Positions 1 to 8,602 of a stretch of 64,000 nucleotides of DNA are shown here, piece after piece (position 1 is the stretch's first letter; each line of letters opens with the position of its first letter). Position numbers and translations under genes: made by a program. The notes beneath the pieces are model-generated. The model saw nothing but the letters and a program-made list of their open reading frames with translations, ran no database searches and had not been told where the DNA came from. Location of the stretch: the NCBI RefSeq assembly GCF_000426485.1, contig NZ_AUFL01000013.1, positions 108,570 to 172,569 on the forward strand. Reading direction: 5' to 3'. The stretch is from Indolivaga capnocytophagoides DSM 22835 (GTDB taxonomy: Bacteria > Bacteroidota > Bacteroidia > Bacteroidales > Dysgonomonadaceae).

Positions 1-2173
1 GTTCATCCATCTGGTTTATGTTATTCCAGAATTCGTCCAAACTTCCGTCAAAATATTTCTGAGGGATAAATAGGTTTACATTTACATCTTTCTGTTCTAC
101 TTCATATCCGGCTTCACGGGTTAGTATGACCAGTTTTCGTACAACATCTGTTCCTGATAGGTCTACACGGGGATCAGGCTCTGCAAATCCGGCATCTTTA
201 GCCATTTTAATTGTTTCGCTGAATGGGATACGGTCATTCATTGTATTGAAGATAAAATTGAGAGTTCCCGATAATACAGCTTCTATCTTGATGATCTTAT
301 CTCCCGAATTGATCAATGAGTTCATTGTATTGATAATCGGAAGACCTGCTCCGACATTTGTTTCGAACAGAAACTTAATATTCCGTTCTCGTGCAGTATT
401 CTTCAATTTCAGGTAACTGCTGTATGCCGATGATGCTGCTATCTTGTTGGCTGTAACAACCGATATATTGTTAGCGAGCATTTTCTCATATAGAGCAGCT
501 ATTGGTTCACTTGCTGTACAATCGACAAAAACAGCATTGAAGATGTTCATATCCAATATCTTATCTTGAAGAATGCTGGGCGAGCTGGCTATTCCCTTTT
601 TGTCCAGCAGTTCGTCGTAATTATCAAGATCAATTCCGTCTCTTGTAATCAGGGCTTTGCGGCTGTTGGATATTCCTACTACATTCAGTTTTAAGGAGTA
701 TTGCTCTTGCAGTTTAGGTTGCTGCATCCTTATTTGCTGTATCAGGTTTTTCCCGATAATACCTGTTCCTACAATAAATAGGTTCAATGCTTTAAATTCA
801 GACAAGAAGAATGAATCGTGGATGGAGTTCAAAGCCTTGCGAAGGTACTTGTTCTTGATAACGAACGAGATGTTTACTTCTGATGCACCTTGAGCACAGG
901 CAACCACGCTTATACCGCTTTTTCCTAAAGTCTCAAATAATTTTCCTGCAATTCCCGGAGTATATTTCATGTTTTCGCCGACAATGGCTACTGTAGCCAG
1001 CTCCTGCTCCAATTGAACACGGTTGATACTGCCTAGCAGTATTTCATTTTGGAATTCATGTTCTATAACTTCCACAGCGAGAGGAGCATCTACTGAGCGT
1101 ACACCTATCGATGTACTGTTCTCGGATGAGGCTTGAGATACGAGGAATACGCTGATTCCGTTGTCAGCCAATGCTTTGAATATTCGGTAATTGACACCTA
1201 TAATACCAACCATTCCTAATCCCTGAATAGTGAGCAGGCAGCTGTCTTCTATAGACGAGATACCTTTGATCAGGGCTTTTTTCTTTGGATAATTTGTATC
1301 ATTGGAAATAAATGTTCCGGGCAGTTCCGGTCTGAATGTATTTTTTATCCGGATGGGTATATTCTTATGATATACAGGGAATATAGTCGGAGGATAAATC
1401 ACTTTAGCCCCGAAGTTACATAATTCGGTAGCCTCAGTAAAAGTTAGATGCTCAATGACGTACGCTCCACTGATAACTTTGGGGTCGGCAGACATAAAGC
1501 CGTCTACATCCGTCCATATTTCTAAAACATCAGCGTCGAGAGCTGAAGCAAAAATAGCAGCGGTATAATCAGAACCTCCACGTCCCAGATTTGTAATTTC
1601 GCCTTGAGTCTTACAAGCCGAGATAAATCCTGATACGATTACTCTTCCGGATGATGCTGCGTAAGCATTCTTTATCAGAGATGATGACAATTCGATATCA
1701 GGAGTATGTTTCCCAAAGGCCGAATTTGTTTTGATGAGTTGTATAGCATCCAATGAGTCGAAGTTGTCTAATACATAACTGACAATCAATGTGGACATCC
1801 GTTCGCCATAGCTGGCTATTTTATCAGCTGTGCGAAGCGACAGGTCGTTAATCAGGTATACTCCTTTGAAAATATTGCTCAACTCGTCAATCAGTACGTT
1901 TATTTTCATAAACAGTTCTTCTTCCTTTGCTTTTTCGAGTCGCAGTTCCCTGATTATAGTTATATGCGTATCGGTAATCTCAGCGAATAGAGCTGCATAG
2001 TCTATACTGCCATTTGCTGATAACCGAGAAGTTTCGAGCAGTTTGTCCGTTATTCCTCCGAAAGCGGAAATGACAACCACTAAAGCTCCTTTTTCGGCGG
2101 CTATTATATTTTTTACATTCAGAATATTTTGAGCAGAACCGATAGAACTGCCTCCAAATTTCATTACTTTCAT
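1..2173 (-). CDS. thrA: bifunctional aspartokinase / homoserine dehydrogenase, 3' end outside window
   Basis: Catalyses the first step of the aspartate pathway (aspartate to aspartyl phosphate) and the later reduction of aspartate semialdehyde to homoserine, in the cytoplasm. The reading frame starts at the ATG ending at 2173 and stays open to the window edge, giving about 724 codons; fusions of this kind are about 810-820 residues, so roughly the last 85-95 are missing. The N-terminus reads MKVMKFGGSS, the aspartokinase nucleotide-binding start, and GRGGSDYTA follows further on. Two ACT-like regulatory segments lie in the middle. A second dinucleotide-binding start, LFIVGTGIIGKN, marks the homoserine dehydrogenase half. 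An interspersed palindrome sits 25 bases upstream of the start. Allosteric control by threonine is expected for the family but cannot be read from sequence. Confidence 0.95.
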   Translation of the reverse strand, partial: MKVMKFGGSSIGSAQNILNVKNIIAAEKGALVVVISAFGGITDKLLETSRLSANGSIDYAALFAEITDTHITIIRELRLEKAKEEELFMKINVLIDELSNIFKGVYLINDLSLRTADKIASYGERMSTLIVSYVLDNFDSLDAIQLIKTNSAFGKHTPDIELSSSLIKNAYAASSGRVIVSGFISACKTQGEITNLGRGGSDYTAAIFASALDADVLEIWTDVDGFMSADPKVISGAYVIEHLTFTEATELCNFGAKVIYPPTIFPVYHKNIPIRIKNTFRPELPGTFISNDTNYPKKKALIKGISSIEDSCLLTIQGLGMVGIIGVNYRIFKALADNGISVFLVSQASSENSTSIGVRSVDAPLAVEVIEHEFQNEILLGSINRVQLEQELATVAIVGENMKYTPGIAGKLFETLGKSGISVVACAQGASEVNISFVIKNKYLRKALNSIHDSFFLSEFKALNLFIVGTGIIGKNLIQQIRMQQPKLQEQYSLKLNVVGISNSRKALITRDGIDLDNYDELLDKKGIASSPSILQDKILDMNIFNAVFVDCTASEPIAALYEKMLANNISVVTANKIAASSAYSSYLKLKNTARERNIKFLFETNVGAGLPIINTMNSLINSGDKIIKIEAVLSGTLNFIFNTMNDRIPFSETIKMAKDAGFAEPDPRVDLSGTDVVRKLVILTREAGYEVEQKDVNVNLFIPQKYFDGSLDEFWNNINQMDE

Positions 2174-2197
2174 CAGAGTAGTATATTTTCTGTTTTT

Positions 2198-2212
2198 AAG
2201 GTCTCAGACCTT
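2198..2212. repeat. interspersed palindrome, copy 1 (AAGGTCTCAGACCTT)
   Basis: A perfect 15-bp palindrome with 7-bp arms around a central C, in the 84-base gap between thrA and the first S41 gene. It belongs to a family of near-identical copies at 6963, 7151, 14172, 23097 and 32324, with a variant at 30453. Role unknown. Confidence 0.85.
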
Positions 2213-2257
2213 CTTATTTATTCTTTAAGTATAATATAGCGTAGTTAATACTTGCTA

Positions 2258-3670
2258 TTATTTTATGGACTTTATTTCTTCTGCAAACTTCTTATCAATA
2301 AACATATCCATTGCTCCTTTTCTGTTTACAACAGGCGATACTGCTTTTATATCTGCTGCTTTAGACAACCGTAAAGGGACTATCTCGTTTCCGGTGATTG
2401 CATTAATTGCTGCTTTCAATAAGATTTCATCTTTATCGCCCAATTGTTTCATCTCGTACGAAAATTCATTGATTGGTATATCTGCGGGGAAACCTTCAGT
2501 GTAATCGGATTGACCGGCACTGTTGTACACTTTCATGATGATGGGCTGTAGTCCCCATTTATTACGATAATCTTTTTCTTCGTATAAAGAAATCGAGGCT
2601 ACATTCTTTCCATAAGTGGTACGACCTATAAGTGTAACATCCATATAAGGCTTCAGTCCATTGATGATTAGCTCGCTCGATGAGCCAGTATATTTTCCCG
2701 TTAGTATATATACTTTGCTTATTTTGTCTCCCAGACGGGGAATGTCTTTGTTTGTACGAGTAGAGCCCACTCTGAATTTATCCAGAAAGTTATCAGATAG
2801 ACTCAATGTAGAAAAATTTCCGATTTGTGCAGTTATGTTTGCATTGTATTCGTTCTTGATAAAGACATTGTTAATATCTCTGTTTTTAACAATTGCACTG
2901 GCTAAAATCTGAGCGCATTTAACCAATCCTCCGCTGTTGTATCTCAGATCAAGTACGAGATCGGTTATATTATTGTCATACAATTGTTTCAGAGTAGCTA
3001 TCAGCGCAACATCATAATCACCCGAATCATCTCCTTTATCCTGAGTGAAAGAATTATAAACAAGGTATCCGATTCGTTTATTCCCTTCGGTATAAGTATT
3101 ACTGTAGTATACCGGATTCTCAGGGTAATTCGCCATACTGCTGATATTGACAGGTTCGGACTTTCCTTCGATTGTGAGGCTGTAAATTCCGTTTCCAGAA
3201 GAGAGGAGAGAACCGTAATTGTCGGAGGTAAGAGTTACACCATTTACCTTAGTTATTTTATCACCCCTTTTTAAACCTTTGGCTTCTGCATCGGTATTCG
3301 GTTTGATATATACGATATTATAGTATTCGGGTTTGTCGTTGTCATCCAATATAGTGAAATATTCAAAGCCGATATCTGTTGATATAGAATTAGTCCAGTT
3401 AATAAGATTATTATAGTCGCTCGTTGCCCACGAGAAACGATCATCCGATTTATTTAACAGGTTTTTGAAAAATGTATTCGGTTCTGTGTTGTAATCAGGT
3501 GTAGATGGCATATCAGCACTCCATAAATACCATTCTTCCATTTGTGAATATATCCATTTGTTGATATATTCATTATCGGTTAGGTTCGATGACTTATCAT
3601 CGTCGCTGCATGACGACAAAGCTAATATCCCTGACAGAAAAATATAAAATAGAATTTTTACCTGACGCAT
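2258..3670 (-). CDS. S41-family C-terminal processing peptidase, lipoprotein
   Basis: A 470-residue predicted envelope serine peptidase. A hydrophobic leader ends in a lipobox (LALSSC, Cys21) followed by CSDDDK, the acidic stretch after Cys that often marks surface export in Bacteroidota. A PDZ-like segment spans about residues 115-170, with GLKRGDKITKVNG as its core. The S41 domain follows: GYLVYNSF (201-208), DLVLDLRYNSGG (237-248), the nucleophile region TGSSSE with Ser330 in the catalytic position, and YGKN with Lys355. The Ser-Lys distance of 25 equals that of known CtpB-type enzymes. A diverged tandem copy lies just upstream on the same strand with its own promoter. Substrate unknown. 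Confidence 0.88.
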   Translation of the reverse strand: MRQVKILFYIFLSGILALSSCSDDDKSSNLTDNEYINKWIYSQMEEWYLWSADMPSTPDYNTEPNTFFKNLLNKSDDRFSWATSDYNNLINWTNSISTDIGFEYFTILDDNDKPEYYNIVYIKPNTDAEAKGLKRGDKITKVNGVTLTSDNYGSLLSSGNGIYSLTIEGKSEPVNISSMANYPENPVYYSNTYTEGNKRIGYLVYNSFTQDKGDDSGDYDVALIATLKQLYDNNITDLVLDLRYNSGGLVKCAQILASAIVKNRDINNVFIKNEYNANITAQIGNFSTLSLSDNFLDKFRVGSTRTNKDIPRLGDKISKVYILTGKYTGSSSELIINGLKPYMDVTLIGRTTYGKNVASISLYEEKDYRNKWGLQPIIMKVYNSAGQSDYTEGFPADIPINEFSYEMKQLGDKDEILLKAAINAITGNEIVPLRLSKAADIKAVSPVVNRKGAMDMFIDKKFAEEIKSIK

Positions 3671-3725
3671 TTCTTATGTTCTTGAGTTCATTTCAACAGA
3701 AATTACAGCAATATGATGTATTTCA

Positions 3726-3756
3726 CAAAAATAAAGATTTAATTGTAGTCGACAAA
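3726..3756 (-). promoter_or_regulatory. Bacteroidota-type promoter for the S41 gene at 2258-3670
   Basis: On the minus strand TTTG (3756-3753) is followed after 19 nt by TATTTTTG (3733-3726), matching the Bacteroides -33/-7 consensus. It lies 56 nt upstream of the start codon. Confidence 0.65.
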
Positions 3757-3778
3757 TAAAGAATCGCTTTCTTTGTAA

Positions 3779-3816
3779 AAGAAAAAGACAGAGCTCCGTA
3801 GAGCCTGCCTTTTTTC
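3779..3816 (-). terminator. intrinsic terminator of the second S41 gene
   Basis: Arms at 3787-3796 and 3801-3809 pair with one bulge around a short CGTA-type loop. On the minus strand the stem is followed by a T-run (A-run at 3782-3786). It lies just after the stop of the gene at 3840-5246. Confidence 0.7.
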
Positions 3817-3839
3817 TAGCTAATATATATAATGTCGTT

Positions 3840-5246
3840 TTAAGGTCTCAGATTGTCGATTGATATTGTTCCTTGTTCGCTCTTTATAGATGAACCTAAG
3901 TATTCAACAGGAGACGGCCAATTCGATACTTTTGCCGAACGTTTGTCTGGATCTATTGTTAAACCGGTAATTTCTTCTAAAGTTCCCTTTAAGACATATT
4001 CTTTTATATCTCCCAGAGGTTTTAATTGTGTTTTTGTTCCCGATTCGGTGTTAATCTCTTTGAGTTCGTTATTAACTTTTGTACGGTAGCTATAATTCTT
4101 ATTTTTATCGGCAAAATGACCAAGGGCAATTTTGACAGCCCATTTAGAACTACCATCCGATAATTTAATCGCAACTTGGTTGCTGGTAGCTAAATTTTGC
4201 CCTTTCATGTCTTCACCGGTAATAACGATCTTATCACCCCAGTATGCTCTCAATGCGTGTATCAGTGTTTCGGAAGGTCCGGCTGTACTTTGACCAGTTA
4301 TAACATAAATACTTTCCAATTGACTTCCTAAGTTCTGGATGGTTTTGTCTGTTGAAAATTTGTAGGCTATATCTTTGCTGGCATCTTCTCTGGCCAGATA
4401 TGCAAATGCTGCTCCCTGATCTTGTGTCTTTACAAGAGAACTGCCCAAAGCCGACAAATAGTCATATCCTCCTGTTGCATTGTAGCGAAGATCCAAAATT
4501 AGGGTTTCTACCCCTTGATTTTTAAATTCGTTCAGTTTGCTGATGAGTGGGCTTAAATAAGTCCCAGCTGAGAGAAAATGGTTATATACGATGTATCCGA
4601 TTTTTTTGCCTGATGCAGGGAAGATATCCGCGCTCGAATAATACAATGGATCTTGTACCTTAGAAGGACTCACTGCTACATCTTCAGGATTGAATGTGGA
4701 AGCAGCTTCTCCACTTCCAGGTCTACGGTAAAGTATACTGAATTGTTTTCCGCTTGTTATACAATTAGGCAATAATGTATTGTAATTATCTTTAGTAACT
4801 GCGATTGTATCTTTTGCCAATCCTGTTGGGCTTACGTGTGTGATTAAGTATCCTCTTTCTATTTCAACTTTTTCAGCTTTAGTTCCTTTTTTTACATATA
4901 AGATAGCATAGTATGTCTTACCATCATCGTACCTATTCGCGGCATATTCAAAACCAATATCGTAAGCAGTAGTAGCAGTTGGTATATCTGCGATTAGTTT
5001 AATCCAGGAAACAGTATCCTTCGAATTAAGTAATTTTTTGAAAAAAGCATCCGAGTTCATCATTATATCCGGAGTTTCAGTCGGAAGGTTCCAGCAATAA
5101 TTTGCTTTCATCAGTTTTAGTATTGAATCATTTGCTTCGTCAGAAAATTCGATCACAGGGTCTGATCCATTGTTATTACTACATGCCCATGAAAACAGAC
5201 CGCCGATGGCGATTGTTATTGCTAAAAAGAGTTCTTTTCTTATCAT
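3840..5246 (-). CDS. S41-like lipoprotein with apparently lost catalytic residues
   Basis: A 468-residue paralogue of the neighbour at 2258-3670. A signal peptide ends in a lipobox (FSWAC, Cys22) followed by SNNNGSD. The order is the same: an N-terminal helical part, a PDZ-like part (about 115-175), then the S41 fold with GYIVYNHF and ETLILDLRYNATGG. In the nucleophile region the sequence is TAGPSE, with Gly323 aligned to the catalytic Ser330 of the paralogue. The later motif reads MKGQNLA, with Gln350 in place of the catalytic Lys. I infer a pseudopeptidase, perhaps a binding or regulatory partner. The gene's last codons (NLRP, stop) overlap a degenerate copy of the interspersed palindrome. 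Confidence 0.82.
   Translation of the reverse strand: MIRKELFLAITIAIGGLFSWACSNNNGSDPVIEFSDEANDSILKLMKANYCWNLPTETPDIMMNSDAFFKKLLNSKDTVSWIKLIADIPTATTAYDIGFEYAANRYDDGKTYYAILYVKKGTKAEKVEIERGYLITHVSPTGLAKDTIAVTKDNYNTLLPNCITSGKQFSILYRRPGSGEAASTFNPEDVAVSPSKVQDPLYYSSADIFPASGKKIGYIVYNHFLSAGTYLSPLISKLNEFKNQGVETLILDLRYNATGGYDYLSALGSSLVKTQDQGAAFAYLAREDASKDIAYKFSTDKTIQNLGSQLESIYVITGQSTAGPSETLIHALRAYWGDKIVITGEDMKGQNLATSNQVAIKLSDGSSKWAVKIALGHFADKNKNYSYRTKVNNELKEINTESGTKTQLKPLGDIKEYVLKGTLEEITGLTIDPDKRSAKVSNWPSPVEYLGSSIKSEQGTISIDNLRP
3841..3852. repeat. degenerate copy of the interspersed palindrome over a stop codon
   Basis: TAAGGTCTCAGA matches the left and central part of the family consensus, but the right arm has diverged. 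It covers the stop codon of the second S41 gene. Confidence 0.45.
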
Positions 5247-5277
5247 TTTTATTGTGTTGTGCGATTATATCCCGATT

Positions 5278-5309
5278 CAAAAATACGTATTTATTTTATT
5301 TCTACCAAA
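5278..5309 (-). promoter_or_regulatory. Bacteroidota-type promoter for the second S41 gene
   Basis: On the minus strand TTTG (5309-5306) is followed after 20 nt by TATTTTTG (5285-5278), about 30 nt upstream of the start codon. The -33 box lies within the last codons of the upstream YrdC-family gene. Confidence 0.65.
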
Positions 5310-5910
5310 TTAGGTCTCCCTTCCCTTGTCTGGTTATTGTTGGTTCCGAGTCTGTGCAATCTACAATGGTAGAACCATCTATCCCTCCGTATCCTCCATC
5401 GACAATAAGGTCGACAGTGTTTTCATATTTTTCGTTAATTAATTCCGGATCCGTTAGGTATTCAACTACTTCATCATCACCTTTTATGGAGGTTGTAAGG
5501 ATCGGATTTCCTAATATTCTGGCTATTTCGCGAATAATATTATTATCGGGGATTCTTATTCCTACCATTTTTTTGTCCTTATATATTCTTGGTAAAGACG
5601 ATGTGGTTTTTAACAAGAATGTAAAAGGTCCCGGGAGGTTCTTTTTCATTAGCTTAAAAGTAGTATTATCTACTTTGGCATACTCACTGATATTACTCAG
5701 GTCGTAGCAGATTATAGATAAATTACTTTTTGACGGATTGATCCCTTTCAATTTGCAAATACGTTCCACAGCTCTGACATTCAGAGCGTCGCATCCCATG
5801 GCATAAACAGTATCGGTCGGATAAATAACGAGTCCTCCGTCCTGAAGCACCTTCACGACTTTTTCGATGTCTTTTGGGTTGGTATTTGTTTCGTATAGTT
5901 TTACGAGCAT
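5302..5910 (-). CDS. YrdC/Sua5/YciO-family protein (probable L-threonylcarbamoyladenylate synthase)
   Basis: A 202-residue single-domain YrdC-fold protein. Family members make threonylcarbamoyl-AMP from threonine, bicarbonate and ATP for the t6A37 modification of ANN-decoding tRNAs. The N-terminal GGLVIYPTDTVYAMGCDA is the classic substrate-binding segment; KGINPSKSNLSIICYDL follows, and GNPILTTSIKG marks the C-terminal part. The NPSKSNLS variant and the short length resemble the YciO branch, whose role is less certain, so I give no gene symbol. It starts at ATG 5910 and ends in the promoter of the next gene. Confidence 0.85.
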   Translation of the reverse strand: MLVKLYETNTNPKDIEKVVKVLQDGGLVIYPTDTVYAMGCDALNVRAVERICKLKGINPSKSNLSIICYDLSNISEYAKVDNTTFKLMKKNLPGPFTFLLKTTSSLPRIYKDKKMVGIRIPDNNIIREIARILGNPILTTSIKGDDEVVEYLTDPELINEKYENTVDLIVDGGYGGIDGSTIVDCTDSEPTITRQGKGDLIW

Positions 5911-5948
5911 TTGACAGATATTCTGAGTTTGATATTCCGAGGTTTAAG

Positions 5949-5983
5949 CAAAAACAGCTGCCTCTATATTAAGACAACTGTTT
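5949..5983 (-). terminator. intrinsic terminator of fabI
   Basis: On the minus strand AAACAGTTG (5983-5975) pairs with CAGCTGTTT (5960-5952), followed by more T residues. It lies between the fabI stop and the start of the YrdC-family gene. Confidence 0.65.
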
Positions 5984-6011
5984 CTGCGATTTTGTTGCAT
6001 CTGATGTGCAA

Positions 6012-6830
6012 TTATTTTTTCTCGATATAGTCTTCTACTACAGCCTGAGTTAATCCCATGTTGGAGAATCCTCCATCGTGGAAAAGGTTTTGCATAGTTA
6101 CCATACGGGTCAGGTCTGAGAACATAGCTACACAATAGTCAGCACATTCTTCTGCATTGGCATTGCCTAGTGGAGACATTTTTTCGGCAAAGTCAAAGAA
6201 AGCGTTCATTCCTCCGATACCTTGTCCGGCAGTAGTCAATGTAGGTGATTGAGATATTGTATTTACACGTACTTTCTTGTCACGTCCGTATACATATCCA
6301 AAGCTGCGTGCTATAGATTCGAGCAATGCTTTAGCATCTGCCATGTCGTTATATCCTGTAAATGTACGTTGTGCAGCGATGTGAGTCAAGGCAAGAATAG
6401 ATCCTCCTTCAGCAACAGCATCCAGTTTTTTTGCAGCCTGCATCATTTTGTGAAATGAAATAGCTGAAATGTCTAATGTTTTATCCAGATTTCTGTAGTC
6501 TAAGTCGTCGTATGCACGTCCTTTTCTAACGTTAGGAGACATACCGATCGAGTGCAAAACGAAATCTATTTTTCCGCCAAGAATTTCCATTGATTGTTTG
6601 AATACATCCTCTAACTCTTCAACGTTAGTTGCATCCGCAGGTACAATCTTAGCATTTAGTTTTTCGCTTAAACCGTTCAACTCGCCCATGCGCAGAGCCA
6701 TTGCTGTATTCGACAATGTGATAACAGCTCCTTCTTCAACCGCTTTTTCGGCAACTTTCCAAGCAATAGACTTATCGTTAAGGGCTCCGAAAATGATCCC
6801 TCTTTTGCCTTTTAATAAATTATGACCCAT
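6012..6830 (-). CDS. fabI: enoyl-[acyl-carrier-protein] reductase (NADH), FabI type
   Basis: Reduces trans-2-enoyl-ACP in the last step of each fatty-acid elongation cycle. The protein is 272 residues from the ATG at 6830 (MGHNLLKGKR); a longer frame opens 30 bases upstream, but its extension lacks family similarity. A Rossmann start (GIIFGALNDKSIAWKVA) and the catalytic Tyr160-Lys167 pair, spaced 7 as in E. coli Tyr156-Lys163, are present. The position equivalent to E. coli Tyr146, ten before the catalytic Tyr, is His150 (ALTHIAAQ). C-terminal SQSPTLTTAGQGI and LFHDGGFSNMG fit the family. It is followed by a terminator, so probably monocistronic. Confidence 0.95.
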   Translation of the reverse strand: MGHNLLKGKRGIIFGALNDKSIAWKVAEKAVEEGAVITLSNTAMALRMGELNGLSEKLNAKIVPADATNVEELEDVFKQSMEILGGKIDFVLHSIGMSPNVRKGRAYDDLDYRNLDKTLDISAISFHKMMQAAKKLDAVAEGGSILALTHIAAQRTFTGYNDMADAKALLESIARSFGYVYGRDKKVRVNTISQSPTLTTAGQGIGGMNAFFDFAEKMSPLGNANAEECADYCVAMFSDLTRMVTMQNLFHDGGFSNMGLTQAVVEDYIEKK

Positions 6831-7150
6831 CTTTTTTATTTGTAATAAATGAATAATCAATCGAATAATACTTTTAAAGTAATAAAGTAACAGTAAATCT
6901 TTAATGTCGAAATTTCCAGTAATAACTAGCTTTTGCTATTATGCTTGGATCGACAATAAAGTAGGTCTGAGACCTTAAAACCAAAAGTAAATCGGCACAA
7001 AAATACTAAAATTGTGCAATAAAAATGTTTTCTTGGTGCAAATTTTATATTTCAGTGGATCATTCGTCTTATATTTAAGTAATAGAAAGCATTTGATGAT
7101 GTCTTTAAGTGATGGCCGACTGCTGCTATGTATGCAAAGTCTGGTAAAAT
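6831..7150. other. intergenic region upstream of fabI
   Basis: About 320 bases without a credible gene. The minus strand has two possible -7 boxes, TATTTTTG (7005-6998) and TACTTTTG (6989-6982), without clear -33 partners. A palindrome copy (6963-6975) lies immediately downstream of the second, where the transcript would begin. Nothing else recognised. Confidence 0.5.
6963..6975. repeat. interspersed palindrome, copy 2 (AGGTCTGAGACCT)
   Basis: A 13-bp palindrome with T and TTAAAA flanks, in the fabI upstream region next to a -7-like box. The position would suit an operator at the transcription start, but that is inference. Confidence 0.85.
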
Positions 7151-7163
7151 AGGTCTGAGACCT
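7151..7163. repeat. interspersed palindrome, copy 3, overlapping a stop codon
   Basis: AGGTCTGAGACCT followed by TTAATAG. On the minus strand the TAA stop of the double acetyltransferase forms the first bases of the extended motif (TAAGGTCTCAGACCTA). Confidence 0.85.
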
Positions 7164-8179
7164 TAATAGAAATCAATGATTCCGGAATCTTTCCCTAATG
7201 CTCCCGGTTCTAGCTCATATGCAAGGGAATACAGATCTGGGATTCCGTTAATATTATTAATATTAAAATTACAGGATTCGATAAAGCCAAAACGTTTATA
7301 GTATTCAGGATCGCCGCATAAAAATACGGCTGTATAACCTGCCTTTTTAGCCAATCTGAGACTTTCTTTTATTAAAGCGGAACCGATTTGTTTGTTTCGG
7401 TACTCTAATTTTACTGATAATGGAGCTATCAGCAAAGCTTTTATTTTATTAATTCCCGAAGTGAAACTGATTTCCAAACGGGTAAGCATGATATGCCCAA
7501 TGAGTCTTCCTTCATGTTCGGCAACTAAAGATAGTCCCGGAATATATTTGGAACTTTTTCTCAGATTCACTGCATAATCTTGTTCGTCTCCGTCTTTTAC
7601 TTTAGCGGTTTCGAAGGCAGTCTTGATCAATTGGTATATTTCAGAATAATCACTTTCTGTTTCGGGGCGTATGTTGTATTTCAGTCTTCTCCATATATAT
7701 CCCGTTGCTGTATCTGCGATATGCTCGAAGTTACATTTTTGTAATACTTTCTGTGATGCAAAGTTATCTTTGTCTGTTTCTGCTATTACCGTATGTGCTC
7801 TGTTTCCGGTCAAAGCCCAACAGGTTATTGCTGCAACAGATTCTGTCATAAAACCTTTGTTGCGAGAGTCTTCATGCGTGCCATAACCGATTTCGACCGT
7901 ACCTTCTTTGTCCGGTTTATTCTTAAAACAAATACTGCCTACCATTCTATTAACTTTTTTTTCTATGATAATCCAGAATGTGTACCAGATATGATGATCA
8001 GGATCATTTACCGCAAGGTTATAATTGTAGCGCAGTGCGTATTCGGTTTTCGCATCGAGTGTTTTAACAGAAGGTGTCAACCCCAATTCATTTTCTAATT
8101 TCTCTGTGCCCTGAATGAATAAATTCATTTGCTGTATGCTTAAAGGCTTAATATATAAATGATTTGTATGTAATGTCAT
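7163..8179 (-). CDS. two-domain GNAT acetyltransferase fusion
   Basis: A 338-residue protein with two GNAT folds in tandem. Residues 1 to about 165 resemble the RimJ/RimL type, with VEIGYGTHEDSRNKGFMTES as the acetyl-CoA loop and ASQKVLQKCNFEH. Residues about 170-325 resemble the YhbS-like type, with LSVKLEYRNKQIGSALIKES and YYKRFGFIES. Family members transfer acetyl groups from acetyl-CoA to amines; the substrates here are unknown. The stop codon lies inside an interspersed palindrome. Upstream is a leader of about 220 nt with four successive hairpins. Confidence 0.85.
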   Translation of the reverse strand: MTLHTNHLYIKPLSIQQMNLFIQGTEKLENELGLTPSVKTLDAKTEYALRYNYNLAVNDPDHHIWYTFWIIIEKKVNRMVGSICFKNKPDKEGTVEIGYGTHEDSRNKGFMTESVAAITCWALTGNRAHTVIAETDKDNFASQKVLQKCNFEHIADTATGYIWRRLKYNIRPETESDYSEIYQLIKTAFETAKVKDGDEQDYAVNLRKSSKYIPGLSLVAEHEGRLIGHIMLTRLEISFTSGINKIKALLIAPLSVKLEYRNKQIGSALIKESLRLAKKAGYTAVFLCGDPEYYKRFGFIESCNFNINNINGIPDLYSLAYELEPGALGKDSGIIDFY

Positions 8180-8216
8180 CTTTTTTGAGTATTTGAAGTT
8201 CTGCTATTTCTAAAAA

Positions 8217-8348
8217 CTGCAGGGCGTTGTGCAGTGCATCCCGAATGTTTTCGGGCGAATAGCATATTGTATATAAATAGATTAATAACCGGACAGGAAT
8301 TTGTTCGGTTAAGATGAAGGGATAATCTGTAAAAGTGTCACAGATTAT
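8217..8348 (-). ncRNA. candidate structured 5' leader with four hairpins
   Basis: Four stem-loops follow one another: CTGCA/TGCAG (8217-8234), CCCGAA/TTCGGG (8240-8255), a 9-bp stem 8287-8295 with 8302-8310, and a perfect 9-bp stem 8322-8330 with 8340-8348. A minus-strand -7 box (TATCTTTG, 8414-8407) lies just upstream, so all four would fall in the leader of the double acetyltransferase gene. I recognise no known riboswitch. Confidence 0.4.
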
Positions 8349-8406
8349 TTACTTCACCAATATCAATGTAGTAGCAGTCATAAAAACAGAATAATTTATC
8401 TAAAGG

Positions 8407-8414
8407 CAAAGATA
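8407..8414 (-). promoter_or_regulatory. possible -7 box for the double acetyltransferase gene
   Basis: TATCTTTG on the minus strand fits TAnnTTTG exactly. No clear TTTG box is seen at -33, so the call is tentative. Confidence 0.4.
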
Positions 8415-8480
8415 TTGTTTTATTTAATAAATAGAAGGTATTTAAATCTATAATAATTTCAAAGGCAGATTTACATTTGC

Positions 8481-8488
8481 TATATTTG
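8481..8488 (+). promoter_or_regulatory. possible -7 box for uridine phosphorylase gene
   Basis: TATATTTG fits TAnnTTTG and lies 114 nt upstream of the ATG at 8603. The -33 region is weak. The rest of the gap between 8350 and 8602 shows nothing recognisable. Confidence 0.4.
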
Positions 8489-8602
8489 TGTACAACATGA
8501 GGCTTTAGCCTTTGTATTGACAAGTCAAGTATAACAGCGAAGGTTCGTTATCTCTTGATGATGAATTGTTAAATATTTCTGTTACTTAAAAGAGAAAAGA
8601 TT

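Noticed and set aside
8338..8523. Minus-strand 61-codon frame upstream of udp
   Set aside because: It overlaps hairpins and promoter boxes and has low-complexity content without motifs.
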